DNA of 64,000 nucleotides from Nostoc sp. NMS8 (GCF_017115045.1 NZ_JABXKK010000016.1:28960-92959), one strand, 5' to 3'; positions 20,501 to 31,459 are shown, counted from the stretch's first letter. Numbers and translations: made by a program. The notes: a model not told the origin generated them from the sequence alone.

Positions 20501-23158
20501 CTACTGCTGTAAAACCCAACGGCGAAAAAGTTCTACCATAATCCGCCAGTTTCCCTGAGTTTCCTCAACGACATCATGACGCTTCAGAGTATTCAGCGCT
20601 TTTTGTAAATCAGCGTCGTTCATACCTGTAGACTGAGCTAAGGTATCCAGACTAAGCCCCTCTGGATGAGGTGCAAGTACTCGTACAATTGTCTGTTGAC
20701 CCTCAGCACCCCGCGCCGCCTGACCCCAAACCCCATCAAAGTAGTAGCGTCCCCCTTGGAAAAACTCAGGGTTATTGATAACTGCTTCGACATCTTCCAC
20801 CGTGAAAACTGGCTCACGGCTTCGTCCTTGCTCAAAAACAAAGTCATTGTAGCCGCGCACTAGCTGAAAACCCACGAGTTGCACTAAATATGGTTGACCA
20901 TGTGTCAAAGCATAAATTTCATCTAAAGCTTCTGGAATATAGTCGAGAGGAAAGTCTTCATTAGCTGGGTTAGCTAGAATTTGGCGAGTAGCTGCACGTT
21001 CTTGAAAGCCTACATGAATAGGAATGACGCTGGCAAAGAAAGGTTGAAAATAATCCGCTGTCATTTCCTCCAAGGTGTGCAAACCAGCGAAGGCAAAGCC
21101 AACTTTAGAACTCATTTGCACCAACCCCCGCAGAAAACCCATAAAATCGATAGGAATTTTTCCAGCTTCAATTAAATCTTCAATTTTCTCGAACTCGTCT
21201 AAAGCAATGATTAATCCACCCTCTAGCTTTGCTTCTACTTGTTTCAAATAGCGTTCAAAAGTCCGATAGGGGAGATTTAGTAAATCAGTGTCAGCTGGTG
21301 GTGTGAGTTTGACAGTTTGAGAAATTTCATCACAAATTGCCATCAGCACCTCACCAACTCCTTGAGGACTATCTCCCAAACGTAGCAAGTTGACATAGGC
21401 TAGCTGTATTTGTGAACCTAAACGGTTAGCGACGTTAACTAAGATAGAGGTTTTGCCCATCCGTCTGTGACCGTAGAGAACTACAGATTGGAGTTGATGA
21501 TCCATAATCCAGAATTGCTCTAGCTGTCTCATCACATCTTCTCGCCCAACAAACCGTTTGCCTTCAACTGGATTACCTACAATGTAGGGATTGCGTACAT
21601 GCTCAGTAATTGAATTCTCCTTTAACTTCTCAGCTACTCGTAGCAAAGATTTCTCCCAATAAGTGGCAATTAACCGTAATATTTTTATATCAGCATCTTG
21701 AAGTAAATTATTAGTTTTTTCTGAAAGAGTTTTTAACTTCTGCAAAGCTTGGTTAAGAGCAAAATAACGGGATATAGGAGATGCACTCCGTTGGATGACT
21801 CGAGCATCCTGAATAATTGAAACAAGATAATCAAGAGCTTCCCAAGTACTATAGCGGAGTAGAGGCGGGGGAGGAATTGCTGGTGATTGAAGCATAGCAA
21901 TAGTTACTAATTCATCAGCATCCAAAAAAGCAGCAAGGGTTTGAGTCAAAGTCAACATTTCCTCCCCATAAGGCCAAGAACGAACTTCATAAAAAGCTTT
22001 AATCGCTTGTTGGAGACATCCCCTTTTTCTATATTCTTCACCCCAATAGTCATCAATTTTATACAGTTCCCAGAAACCATATAAAGCAGCATGATATGGA
22101 GTATCAAAACGGATGTTTGAATATGACTCTAGATTTTCCTCCCAGACATAGCGGAGTTCTTCCAGATGTTCAGGTGATAACTGGGATAAGCGTAATAAAA
22201 GTTGTTCTGGAGGTGTTTTTGCCAGGGCGCGATTAATAGCCTCAGTAACAGCGAACAATTGCAAACTGTAAGCTAGCACTTGATTAATGTTGTAAAGGCC
22301 ACTTTCCCAATCAAGCAGCAGCCAGTTTGTTAATTGAGATGATAGGTGAGGAAGCCTGAGTGAAGTTATATGAGCAACTAACCTACTTTTTTTGCTAGGA
22401 ATTAGTTGATATAGGACAATATTAATCAGCCAATCATCTAGCCTATGCACTGCTAAATCATTTGCTATGTAAAATCCTAGAAAAAATTTTATTATTAAAC
22501 CTTCTATAAGAATATTAAAACCACGAACTGACCTACAGAAAAAAATTATTAAAGTAACAAAAATTAGACGATAAAACAAAATTTTTACTACTTTTAAGAT
22601 AGGAGTAAATTTATTATTATTTTTAAAATCTAGACTTCTAATTAGACCAGTTAGAAAACCAAATATTATACCCAAAGCCACTATGTCTTGTGCTTGGAAT
22701 GTTCCATTATTTTTAATAATGCCTTCATTAACATTATAATCTATGTTTACAACAAGTACACTCAAACTAAAGCCCAGTATTATATTTAAACCTATAAAAT
22801 TTGCAAGCCAGTGTACTTTACCTCTTTCGTGATCGAAGTGAGACAAAAAGTAACCTATAATAAAAAATACGCTTATAATGGCACTGTGCAAATTCAATGG
22901 AAACTTTGTATTTTTCAGAAAAATATTGAAAAAATAATTACTAAATATTACTAATAGCCAACTTTGTATTATTAACTGAAATTGAATATAATTCTCATGT
23001 TTTTGGCTCCTGAAGGTATCAACGTACCACTGCAAAGCTTGGGGAAAGAAAAAGATCCAGTACAATAGCCGGATATAGTCCAACGGATTCCATAAAGATA
23101 AAGGTTGTCTAATATTGGGAGCTAAGTTTAACCGTGGAACAGAGTGGTTTTCGCTCAT
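20501..23158 (-). CDS. Membrane-anchored AAA-type ATPase
   Basis: Hydrophobic multi-TM N-terminal third; VVLYGHRRMGKTSILVNVANRLG (Walker A), GGLIIALDEFEKIEDL (Walker B); C-terminal winged-helix-like region. ATG at 23158 overlaps the TGA of the upstream reading frame. Confidence 0.85.
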   Translation of the reverse strand: MSENHSVPRLNLAPNIRQPLSLWNPLDYIRLLYWIFFFPQALQWYVDTFRSQKHENYIQFQLIIQSWLLVIFSNYFFNIFLKNTKFPLNLHSAIISVFFIIGYFLSHFDHERGKVHWLANFIGLNIILGFSLSVLVVNIDYNVNEGIIKNNGTFQAQDIVALGIIFGFLTGLIRSLDFKNNNKFTPILKVVKILFYRLIFVTLIIFFCRSVRGFNILIEGLIIKFFLGFYIANDLAVHRLDDWLINIVLYQLIPSKKSRLVAHITSLRLPHLSSQLTNWLLLDWESGLYNINQVLAYSLQLFAVTEAINRALAKTPPEQLLLRLSQLSPEHLEELRYVWEENLESYSNIRFDTPYHAALYGFWELYKIDDYWGEEYRKRGCLQQAIKAFYEVRSWPYGEEMLTLTQTLAAFLDADELVTIAMLQSPAIPPPPLLRYSTWEALDYLVSIIQDARVIQRSASPISRYFALNQALQKLKTLSEKTNNLLQDADIKILRLIATYWEKSLLRVAEKLKENSITEHVRNPYIVGNPVEGKRFVGREDVMRQLEQFWIMDHQLQSVVLYGHRRMGKTSILVNVANRLGSQIQLAYVNLLRLGDSPQGVGEVLMAICDEISQTVKLTPPADTDLLNLPYRTFERYLKQVEAKLEGGLIIALDEFEKIEDLIEAGKIPIDFMGFLRGLVQMSSKVGFAFAGLHTLEEMTADYFQPFFASVIPIHVGFQERAATRQILANPANEDFPLDYIPEALDEIYALTHGQPYLVQLVGFQLVRGYNDFVFEQGRSREPVFTVEDVEAVINNPEFFQGGRYYFDGVWGQAARGAEGQQTIVRVLAPHPEGLSLDTLAQSTGMNDADLQKALNTLKRHDVVEETQGNWRIMVELFRRWVLQQ

Positions 23159-24222
23159 TGTAGATCCTCTAGATATTGGGCATAAGTTTGATGACAAAGT
23201 TGCATCAATCGCTGGGGATGACCACCGCTTTCTTGTACAAGTTGGTTTATTTCTTCCCTAGTAAAACTTACATTAGTCATATTCAGATGAGATGCAATAA
23301 AAGCACGGATAGTATTTTCGTCCCAAGGTTCAATGTTTTCTTCTTGACAAATACCTTCTAGCGGTGATGTATTACCTTAATTGTGACTATCGTTAAACAA
23401 TTCATTCAATGGTACACGAGCAGCAAGAATCAGCCGAAAAAAAGGATCGCTCCCCTCTGCTAAACCGCGCAGTTGTTCAAACACATGGCGAGAAAACCCT
23501 TTTGAGGTGATATTGCCTACATTATCTGTAGCTAGAATAATTCTACAATTTCGTAAATTGCGGGCTAGCATATGGCCTTTACTGTTAGGAATACCAATTT
23601 CGTTACACAAAGCACTGTAGAAGTCAGCTTCATCATCAACCAAATTCAAGTCTAAAAATACTGCTTGACAAGGCGATTCAACGAAAGTTTTTACTTGTTG
23701 GCAAATTCTCCATAGCAGAGAGGATTTACCAAGACCCTTCTTGCCTATAAGAGCAACACTACTACCACTGTTAAACGCTTCAAATATCCGTCGCATTTCT
23801 CGTTCTCGTGCAAAGAACTGCTGCGGATTTACTCTGCCTTGTAGGGGAATGAAGGGATTGTAATTTTGTTCTGGAAGGGAGGTAGGCTCTGATTCATCTC
23901 GTTGAACTAAATTAGTTGGTTCTGCAATTGATTTTTGTGAAGATGAAACTTGTGCATAAAGCTGTTGATATTGATGTTCTATTGGGTTTTTAAAATTTCT
24001 CTTACTAACTTTTATTCCTATCTCTTCTGTAATCTTTTTGCATAAGTTTGCACCTGCCTCTCTCAAATGTTGTTCGCTGTAATCAACCTGACTAGCAATA
24101 TCTTTGTAACTCTTATGCTGCCACATTCCTAAAAAGAGGCTGGTTTCCAAGTCATTTAAGACTTGCTTATTCTTTTGTACAAACATATTATTAATGAATT
24201 CCAATGCTTCTTTTGAGTTCAT
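23155..24222 (-). pseudogene. HTH-like N-terminus + P-loop ATPase gene interrupted by in-frame TAA (23377-23379)
   Basis: ORF 23377-24222 has VALIGKKGLGKSSLLWRI (Walker A) and ends NELFNDSHN*. The same frame continues GNTSPLEGICQEENIEPWDENTIRAFIASHLNMTNVSFTREEINQLVQESGGHPQRLMQLCHQTYAQYLEDLQ* to a TGA at 23155-23157. Total 1068 nt, divisible by 3. Confidence 0.8.
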
Positions 24223-24413
24223 TCGGCTGACTTGAACTGGCAGAGTAAATTTTAAAATTAGCTATTAGTGTAATACTTTACCCTACAAAACTACATTTGC
24301 CTACTTTCCCTTACAACAATTTAATCACTCAAACTTCCTACTAGCGCCTACCTATAGAGTCTGTGTCTCAAGTGATGATGGTGTTACAGCACAAAAGTTG
24401 AGGAGTTTGAGAA

Positions 24414-24956
24414 ATGACAAATTTTAGACAACAGCTTGCACTTGCTCTCATTGCTGCCACCGCCACCATAGCAGCTGCCGGAGTGCCTGCCATAATGGGG
24501 CTTGGGAACAAACCTTCTCCAGAGTCACCCTCTTTCACCACCACTTCTACAACGTGTGATAAAGTTACTATGGCTAAAGTATGCGTTGATAATCTTACAG
24601 TGCAGTTTAATAGCAACGAACCTCAGCAAGTAAAAAATAGCGATCGCATACCTTTAAAAGCCGGAGATATTCTAAAATTATCAAATCTAACCTATTGCAT
24701 ACCATCTAAAGCTCCGGTCAATCGAGTAGAAGTAAAAGTTTATCTGTTTCCGAATGGAGTTGAGAGTTATAAAAAGGGAATTTTTACTCCTAGTAACTTA
24801 CCGATTCATGCTACTTGTCATAATATTGGTAATTTTCAACAAACTTGGAAGCTTGAACCAGGACAGCACCGAGTTAGCATACCCATTATCAAATATGTTG
24901 GCAGCAACAGAGTTGTTGACAGTAGTTTCTACTTTAACTTGGATGTTGGACGGTAA
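24414..24956 (+). CDS. Hypothetical secreted or membrane-anchored protein
   Basis: 180-aa ORF with N-terminal hydrophobic segment and a beta-rich remainder. Confidence 0.6.
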   Translation: MTNFRQQLALALIAATATIAAAGVPAIMGLGNKPSPESPSFTTTSTTCDKVTMAKVCVDNLTVQFNSNEPQQVKNSDRIPLKAGDILKLSNLTYCIPSKAPVNRVEVKVYLFPNGVESYKKGIFTPSNLPIHATCHNIGNFQQTWKLEPGQHRVSIPIIKYVGSNRVVDSSFYFNLDVGR

Positions 24957-24992
24957 TTTAAGTTTTCTATTTAAAAGCGAAAGAGAGTAATA

Positions 24993-25598
24993 GTTTTATG
25001 GCTTACAGCGAGTTTAGCTAAAGCAAAACAAGAGTTTAATTTAACCACATTAGAAAAACGCGATATTTTCGCCGAAGTTCCTGAATCAGCAGCGAGTAAT
25101 TTACTTGTAGAAACACTCAATTATAACCTGGCGATCGCTTTAGGGAGTAATAGTTAAAAAGCTCGTTCTGAGTTAATTATTGCGCCAATTTTAGTTGATT
25201 TACGCCGACAATTACGAGAACAAGTTAGTTTATTTTCTGGAGTAGATTTTACTGTCGATAATAGCAAAGGATTAAACGGCACTTGCGATTTTATTATTAC
25301 CAAATCTCCAGAAATTCTCATTTTGACAGCACCAGTAATTACAGTTGTAGAAGCTAAAAAAGAAAATATTAATGGGGGTTTGGGTCAGTGTGCAGCAGAA
25401 ATGGTAGCAGCCCAAATTTTTAATGAGCAAGCTGCAAGTGAGATTAAAACAATTTACGGAGCAGTTACAACGGGTAGTATTTGGCAATTCCTGAAACTAG
25501 AAGAACAAACATTGAGCATTGATTTAAGCGAATATTATCTCAAAGATGTGAATAAAATTCTTGGGATTTTAGCCAGTAGTATTTCTCAAGAAATTTAA
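24993..25598 (+). pseudogene. Remnant of a nuclease-like or hypothetical gene, 5'-truncated, with in-frame TAA at 25155-25157
   Basis: Continuous frame LTASLAKAKQEFNLTTLEKRDIFAEVPESAASNLLVETLNYNLAIALGSNS*KARSELIIAPILVDLRRQLREQVSLFSGVDFTVDNSKGLNGTCDFIITKSPEILILTAPVITVVEAKKENINGGLGQCAAEMVAAQIFNEQ... VEAKKE resembles a PD-(D/E)XK-type E-x-K. Confidence 0.75.
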
Positions 25599-25610
25599 CA
25601 AAATCTCAAA

Positions 25611-26642
25611 TTAATACCGAATTCGCGGATCTACGTAAGCATTTAAAATATCAATTAAAATGCTGGCACTCACAACGATCGCACCAAAAAAGACTAGCAC
25701 TCCCTGGACTGTGGGATAATCACGATCTGCGATCGCTTGATAAAGTCGATTAGCTAACCCAGGCCAAGAAAATGTTACCTCTGTCAAAATCGCTCCACCC
25801 AACAGAGATGCAAAAGTTAATCCCAAGACTGTGATTACTGGAATGAGCGCATTTTTTAAAGCGTGGGAGGCTAAAATCTTATTTTCACCAATACCTCTAG
25901 CTCTAGCGGCTTCTACATAATCTGCTTGCAAGGTTTGCTTTAAATTCACTCGCACAATTCGCTCAAAAATCCCACTGAGCAAAATTCCCAAAGTGAGACT
26001 CGGTAGAGCAAGATGGTGCAAAGATGCCAAAAACTGAGTGAAGTTTCCACCGAGTAGGCTATCAATTGTATACAATCCAGTGATAGTAGCGGGAGCCGGC
26101 AGATTGGGCGGAAAGCGGTTGGAATTAGGAAACCAACCCAATTGCACTGAGAAAATCAACTGTAAAAGCATTCCCGCCCAAAACATGGGAAGTGCGTAGG
26201 TGATGATCCCAAATAAGCGCCCGCCGACATCAAAATATGTCCCAGGACGAGAAGCCGAAAGAGTCCCAACCGCAATTCCGACGATGAGTGCAACCGCCAT
26301 ACTACATACTGCTAACTCCACCGTCGCCGGGAAATATTGCCCAATTATGTCCCAAACATTTTGTCCGCGACTCATTAAAGAGGTTCCCAAGTCAAAGCGC
26401 AGTATGCTTCCCAAATAATTTAGGTACTGTAGCCACAGGGGAAGGTTTAAACCAAGTTGTTTTCGCAATTCTTCTTTAGCAGCTTCCGGCGCACGTCCAC
26501 CAAGAATTGCATCTGCTGGATCTCCTGGTGTTGCTCTTAGTAAAAGAAATACAATGGTGATAATAGTTAATAATTGAAGTGGCGCGAGAAGCAACCGAGA
26601 AACAATGTAATATTGTAAAGCTTTAGAACGAGACATAAGCAA
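25611..26642 (-). CDS. ABC transporter permease (DppB/OppB-type)
   Basis: RLLLAPLQLLTIITIVFLLLRATPGDPADAILGGRAPEAAKEELRKQLGL; EAARARGIGENKILASHALKNALIPVITVLGL. Confidence 0.94.
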   Translation of the reverse strand: MLMSRSKALQYYIVSRLLLAPLQLLTIITIVFLLLRATPGDPADAILGGRAPEAAKEELRKQLGLNLPLWLQYLNYLGSILRFDLGTSLMSRGQNVWDIIGQYFPATVELAVCSMAVALIVGIAVGTLSASRPGTYFDVGGRLFGIITYALPMFWAGMLLQLIFSVQLGWFPNSNRFPPNLPAPATITGLYTIDSLLGGNFTQFLASLHHLALPSLTLGILLSGIFERIVRVNLKQTLQADYVEAARARGIGENKILASHALKNALIPVITVLGLTFASLLGGAILTEVTFSWPGLANRLYQAIADRDYPTVQGVLVFFGAIVVSASILIDILNAYVDPRIRY

Positions 26643-26891
26643 TTAAAAGTTTAAAATTAAAAATGCAGTTTTTGTGAATATCTTAGCTATTAACTAGATA
26701 TATATTGATTGAACATGAAATATTTTATTGCATAGTCATTGATCAACAGTTACAGCGCTTCCGGCTATTATGCAATACAGTTTTTCTCCTCGCCCTCTCC
26801 TATGAAAGCTTTTAGATTTGAGAATGTACCTCATAGCTGCCGTAAGTGCTGTATTACCAATGATCAATGACTAATGACCAATGACTAATGA

Positions 26892-28544
26892 CTATTTTTT
26901 AAGTGTCTGGTAAACCAGAATTTGAGTAGGATTAAGTTGTACGCTACTAACACCCTTTTGGGCAAATACATAGTCTTTGCTTTGCCATAAAGGAACGTAA
27001 GGTACATCAGTAGTTACTTGCGTTTGAATTTCTGTAAAAATTTTCTGACGTGCTTCGGTGTTTTGTTCTTTGCGTTGCTGATCAATCAGTTTACTGATGG
27101 CTTCGTTATAGTAGAACGAACCCTGAGTTTGACTACCTCCATCTTCGCATCCTTTAGCAACTGAACCTTTGTCACAAGACAAAAATGGCTGGACGTAATT
27201 ATCTGGATCTAAAAAGTCTGGATACCAATCAAGTAAAGCTGCTGGATACAAACCTTTAGCAATATCTTTGAAGAAGGCTGGCCCTTCGGCGGGGGTGACT
27301 TCAAATTGTAGTATTCCATCCATTTTGACATCCACAAGGGATTTAAGTGTCTGCGCTGCCAAACTCCGAGTAGGTGAACTAGAAGGATACCAAACTTGTA
27401 CTTTTGCGGGATTTTCTTTGGAGAAGCCAGCAGTAGTTAATAATTTTTTAGCTTGATCGAAGTTAGCATCGCCATATTTATCTTTGAATAATGGCACAGA
27501 AACTTTAAACGTCGTGGGAATCATGCTATAAAGCGGATCTGCTTGACCAAGTAATACTCGTTCATTTAAAAGTGGACGGTCAATGATGGACGCGATCGCT
27601 TGTCTTACCTCTAATTTATCTAAAGGCTTTTGATTCCGGTTTAATACCAGATAACTTACTACACTACCTTCAGCTGCGATCGCTTGCCAATCCCCTTTTT
27701 TCCCACCTTCTTCCAAACTGCGATTTTGATCTGGTTGTAGCGACAGATAAGCTACATCTACTGCGCCTGTACGGAAAGCATTAAATAAATTAACCGGACT
27801 GGTTTGGATTTGGAGGTTAACACCTTTGTTAGCTGGTTTTTCTCCCCAATATTTATCAAACACATCAAATCGGATGGAATCAGTACCATACTGCGCTAAT
27901 TTGTAAGGCCCGGTTCCTACAAAAATATTCGGCTTGAATTTACCAGCACCGAGTTCGTAAGCTTTTGGTGAAACTGCACACACCCCAGGAAACGCCAGCA
28001 GTGAGGGAAACGCTGCAAAGGGCTTTTTCAGCTTAATTGTCAGCTCATACTCGCTTGTCGGTTTGATTGAATCTACTATATCAGCTAGTAAGAATGAGGG
28101 TTTTCCTTTATTTTGAATAAAGCGGTTGATGGTAAAGGCCATTGCTTGAGCGTTAAAGGGAGTCCCATCATGAAAAACGACTCCCTGACGTAAGGCGATG
28201 GTATAAGTTAAGCCGTCTTTACTGACTTTGGGTAATGCTGTAGCTAGTTGGGGTTTAATTTCGGTGCTTCCTGGTTCGTAGTTGTAGAGGCGATCGCTCA
28301 TATTAAACACCAAACCTAAAGATGCTAACTCATAAGCATCAGCCGGATCAAGGGTTCTGGGCTTGGCTGTTGTACCGATAGTAATACGACCATCACCTGT
28401 AGGGGTATTTACAGAACCAGATGGTGGCGTAGAAGGCTTGGGACGAGGAGCGCAACTAACAACTAAAAATAAACATAGACAAAACAAAGATAGGAATTGT
28501 GTAATCCGACCCCACCGTTTCACGGACAAGGAAAACCAGGACAT
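26892..28544 (-). CDS. ABC transporter substrate-binding protein (peptide/opine/nickel family 5)
   Basis: Lipoprotein-like N-terminus (LVVSCAPRPKPS); family 5 SBP features (GTTAKPRTLDPADAYELASLGLVFNMSDRLYNYEPGS, FHDGTPFNAQAMAFTINRF). Confidence 0.94.
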   Translation of the reverse strand: MSWFSLSVKRWGRITQFLSLFCLCLFLVVSCAPRPKPSTPPSGSVNTPTGDGRITIGTTAKPRTLDPADAYELASLGLVFNMSDRLYNYEPGSTEIKPQLATALPKVSKDGLTYTIALRQGVVFHDGTPFNAQAMAFTINRFIQNKGKPSFLLADIVDSIKPTSEYELTIKLKKPFAAFPSLLAFPGVCAVSPKAYELGAGKFKPNIFVGTGPYKLAQYGTDSIRFDVFDKYWGEKPANKGVNLQIQTSPVNLFNAFRTGAVDVAYLSLQPDQNRSLEEGGKKGDWQAIAAEGSVVSYLVLNRNQKPLDKLEVRQAIASIIDRPLLNERVLLGQADPLYSMIPTTFKVSVPLFKDKYGDANFDQAKKLLTTAGFSKENPAKVQVWYPSSSPTRSLAAQTLKSLVDVKMDGILQFEVTPAEGPAFFKDIAKGLYPAALLDWYPDFLDPDNYVQPFLSCDKGSVAKGCEDGGSQTQGSFYYNEAISKLIDQQRKEQNTEARQKIFTEIQTQVTTDVPYVPLWQSKDYVFAQKGVSSVQLNPTQILVYQTLKK

Positions 28545-28999
28545 AGCAATAATATATTTGATATCAGCGGTCAGTAATTGTACTACATTTGTGACTATTG
28601 TGCTAAATCTTCATAAATATAGAAGATAGTGATTATATTGGTTCTTTTTGGATGCAGTCCATAGGGCGCTCATGTTGCCCACCCCACAATATTGGATAAT
28701 TTAATTTCTTGGAGTTTCCTAAAGTGGGTTTCTTGCGGACTGAAAAATTTTTATTTAATTAAGATTTTCAACATAGGCTGAATTTGTCGTAGATTCATAG
28801 TTACGCTTTGACCTTAGCCTAAGTAGTGTATGTAAAGACTTTGCCTGTTACTGCTTGGGCACAGACACCGATATGATAAAGCGTTTTATCGTCAAGATTA
28901 GCTGTATTGTCAAAAAGAAGAGTGTTTGAACATCAGCGACTAAAGCGATCGCGATATTGTTAACAGCAGATTGAAAGTCGAAATAGTGAGACTAAGACC

Positions 29000-29326
29000 G
29001 TGAAGTATTTCTTTCTATCTGAAGGATGGGCAGTTGCTAGAGTTTGGGCATCTGATGGACTCTGGCAAATAACTGCATGGCGACGCCAACCAGATATTCA
29101 GCGAATGAATATTTGTTTAGTCGAAGAAAATGAATTGCTCTGGCTTTATCGAGTTGAAGAAGCCGTTTTAACCGTGGAAGTGAAGCCAACAACACCAGTA
29201 ATTGGCACTCAGACCATCGGTCAAGTAGTACTCAAGCGTCTGATGAGCGCCGAACAGGTAATCGAACGCCTGGGTACAGCTGAGGCGAAGTGTCAACTGC
29301 AAAATATCCAGTTAGTGGTTCAGTAA
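29000..29326 (+). CDS. Hypothetical protein
   Basis: 108-aa ORF with good coding character. Confidence 0.55.
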   Translation: MKYFFLSEGWAVARVWASDGLWQITAWRRQPDIQRMNICLVEENELLWLYRVEEAVLTVEVKPTTPVIGTQTIGQVVLKRLMSAEQVIERLGTAEAKCQLQNIQLVVQ

Positions 29327-29784
29327 ATCGTGGGGAGTAGGGAGTAGGGAATAGACTAATGCGTAACATAACAACATAATTATTGTTGTCTCCTCCTCTT
29401 GTTCCCCGCAGTCCCCACTCCCCACGTAAAGAAAAGATAAGCAAATTTAATCCCCAACGGGTATTGGTAGCGAAAAAACTTGGAGATGCTACGCGATCGC
29501 ATCAATTTACACGCTTGCAAACAATTCCATCAATAGTTACACTTTTTAAAACATTCTCATTTTTGCTTGGCGATGGCTACCCTACATAGGTAAACCTCCC
29601 GAAGCGAGTAAGCATTGCCAAAGTACCCACGGTGTATGACTTCTTAAGACTAAGCTGTGGTAGTACTCTGGCTCTGGCAATAACAAAAAACAAGAGAGAG
29701 TTTTATGAGTGGCGTTTTTCGTCTCTCATAACCTCAGTAAGAAAATTGCTTTGTAAACTAACTCATCGAGGAGGAGCGTAGTCG

Positions 29785-31314
29785 ATGGGACTACCCTGGT
29801 ACCGAGTACATACAGTCGTTCTGAATGATCCAGGGCGACTAATTTCTGTACACTTAATGCACACAGCCTTAGTAGCAGGCTGGGCTGGTTCGATGGCACT
29901 CTACGAACTAGCTGTTTTTGACCCTAGCGATGCAGTTCTCAATCCGATGTGGCGTCAAGGGATGTTCGTCTTGCCGTTCATGTCACGTTTGGGCGTTACT
30001 CAATCTTGGGGTGGTTGGAACGTTACTGGTGGCCCATCCAGCGATCCTGGTTTCTGGTCATTTGAAGGCGTTGCTGCTGCTCACATTGTTCTTTCCGGTC
30101 TGCTGTTCCTAGCCGCCGTATGGCACTGGGTTTACTGGGATTTGGAACTCTTTAGAGATCCCCGCACTGGTGAACCCGCCTTAGACTTGCCAAAGATGTT
30201 TGGCATTCACCTGTTCTTATCTGGTCTACTTTGTTTTGGATTTGGTGCTTTTCATGTCACTGGACTATTTGGGCCAGGGATATGGGTTTCTGACGCTTAT
30301 GGTATAACTGGCGCCGCACAGGCAGTAGCACCAGAGTGGGGGCCAGATGGCTTTAACCCCTATAACCCTGGTGGCATTGCGGCTCACCACATTGCTGCTG
30401 GTGTTGTTGGTATTATTGCAGGCTTATTCCACCTCACAGTTAGACCCCCCGAACGGCTCTACAAAGCCCTACGGATGGGGAACATTGAAACAGTACTTTC
30501 TAGCAGTATTGCAGCAGTCTTCTTTGCTGCTTTCGTTGTTGCTGGTACTATGTGGTATGGTAACGCCGCCACTCCCATCGAATTGTTTGGCCCTACCCGC
30601 TATCAATGGGATCAACGCTACTTCAGTCAAGAAATTCAGCGCCGCGTCCAAACTAGCGTTGCTGAAGGTGTAACCCTTGAGCAAGCTTGGTCGCAGATTC
30701 CTGAAAAATTGGCTTTCTACGATTACGTCGGTAATAGCCCCGCTAAAGGTGGTCTATTCCGTACAGGGCCAATGGTGAAGGGTGATGGCATTGCCCAATC
30801 TTGGCAAGGTCACGCCGTATTCAAAGATTCTGAAGGACGGGAATTGAACGTGCGTCGTCTCCCCAACTTCTTTGAAACCTTCCCAGTAATTTTGACCGAT
30901 GCAGATGGAATTGTCCGCGCTGACATTCCCTTCCGTCGGGCAGAATCTAAGTATAGCTTCGAGCAATCTGGTGTCACCGTTAGTTTCTACGGTGGTGATC
31001 TCAATGGCAAGACCTTTACAGAACCAGCTGATGTGAAGAAGTATGCCCGTAAGGCTCAAGGCGGTGAAATCTTTGAATTTGACCGAGAAACCTTGAACTC
31101 TGATGGTGTATTCCGCACCAGTCCTAGAGGTTGGTTTACCTTTGGACACGCCGTATTTGCTCTGCTGTTCTTCTTTGGTCATCTCTGGCATGGTTCTCGG
31201 ACAATCTACCGAGACGTATTTGCCGGTGTTGATGCGGATCTAGAAGAGCAAGTTGAGTGGGGTCTGTTCCAGAAAGTGGGTGACAAGTCAACCCGCCGGA
31301 AGGAAGCCCTTTAA
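29785..31314 (+). CDS. psbB: Photosystem II CP47 chlorophyll-binding protein
   Basis: [71 protein letters not shown], near-canonical CP47. Confidence 0.99.
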   Translation: MGLPWYRVHTVVLNDPGRLISVHLMHTALVAGWAGSMALYELAVFDPSDAVLNPMWRQGMFVLPFMSRLGVTQSWGGWNVTGGPSSDPGFWSFEGVAAAHIVLSGLLFLAAVWHWVYWDLELFRDPRTGEPALDLPKMFGIHLFLSGLLCFGFGAFHVTGLFGPGIWVSDAYGITGAAQAVAPEWGPDGFNPYNPGGIAAHHIAAGVVGIIAGLFHLTVRPPERLYKALRMGNIETVLSSSIAAVFFAAFVVAGTMWYGNAATPIELFGPTRYQWDQRYFSQEIQRRVQTSVAEGVTLEQAWSQIPEKLAFYDYVGNSPAKGGLFRTGPMVKGDGIAQSWQGHAVFKDSEGRELNVRRLPNFFETFPVILTDADGIVRADIPFRRAESKYSFEQSGVTVSFYGGDLNGKTFTEPADVKKYARKAQGGEIFEFDRETLNSDGVFRTSPRGWFTFGHAVFALLFFFGHLWHGSRTIYRDVFAGVDADLEEQVEWGLFQKVGDKSTRRKEAL

Positions 31315-31459
31315 GGGACTGGGGACTTGGGACTGGGGAAGAAGCAAGGGAGAAGAGTTCTTCCCCTCTGCTCCCCGCCCCCTGCCCCTCTGCCTCTTTT
31401 CACCCAATACCCAATCCCTAATCCCTCATTAACTAGCTGGATAAAGAGGAAATCGTAAT

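Noticed and set aside
23377-25157. Idea that TAA is recoded as a sense codon in this genome
   Set aside because: Many intact genes in the window end in TAA (for example gnd, psb30 and the ParD-like gene), and sense-coding genes lack internal TAA. Local pseudogenisation or sequencing error is simpler.
28780-28990. Possible gene remnant on the minus strand upstream of 29000 (fragments such as DDKTLYHIGVCAQAVTGKVFTYTT*)
   Set aside because: Frames are short and broken; I could not assign a family with confidence.
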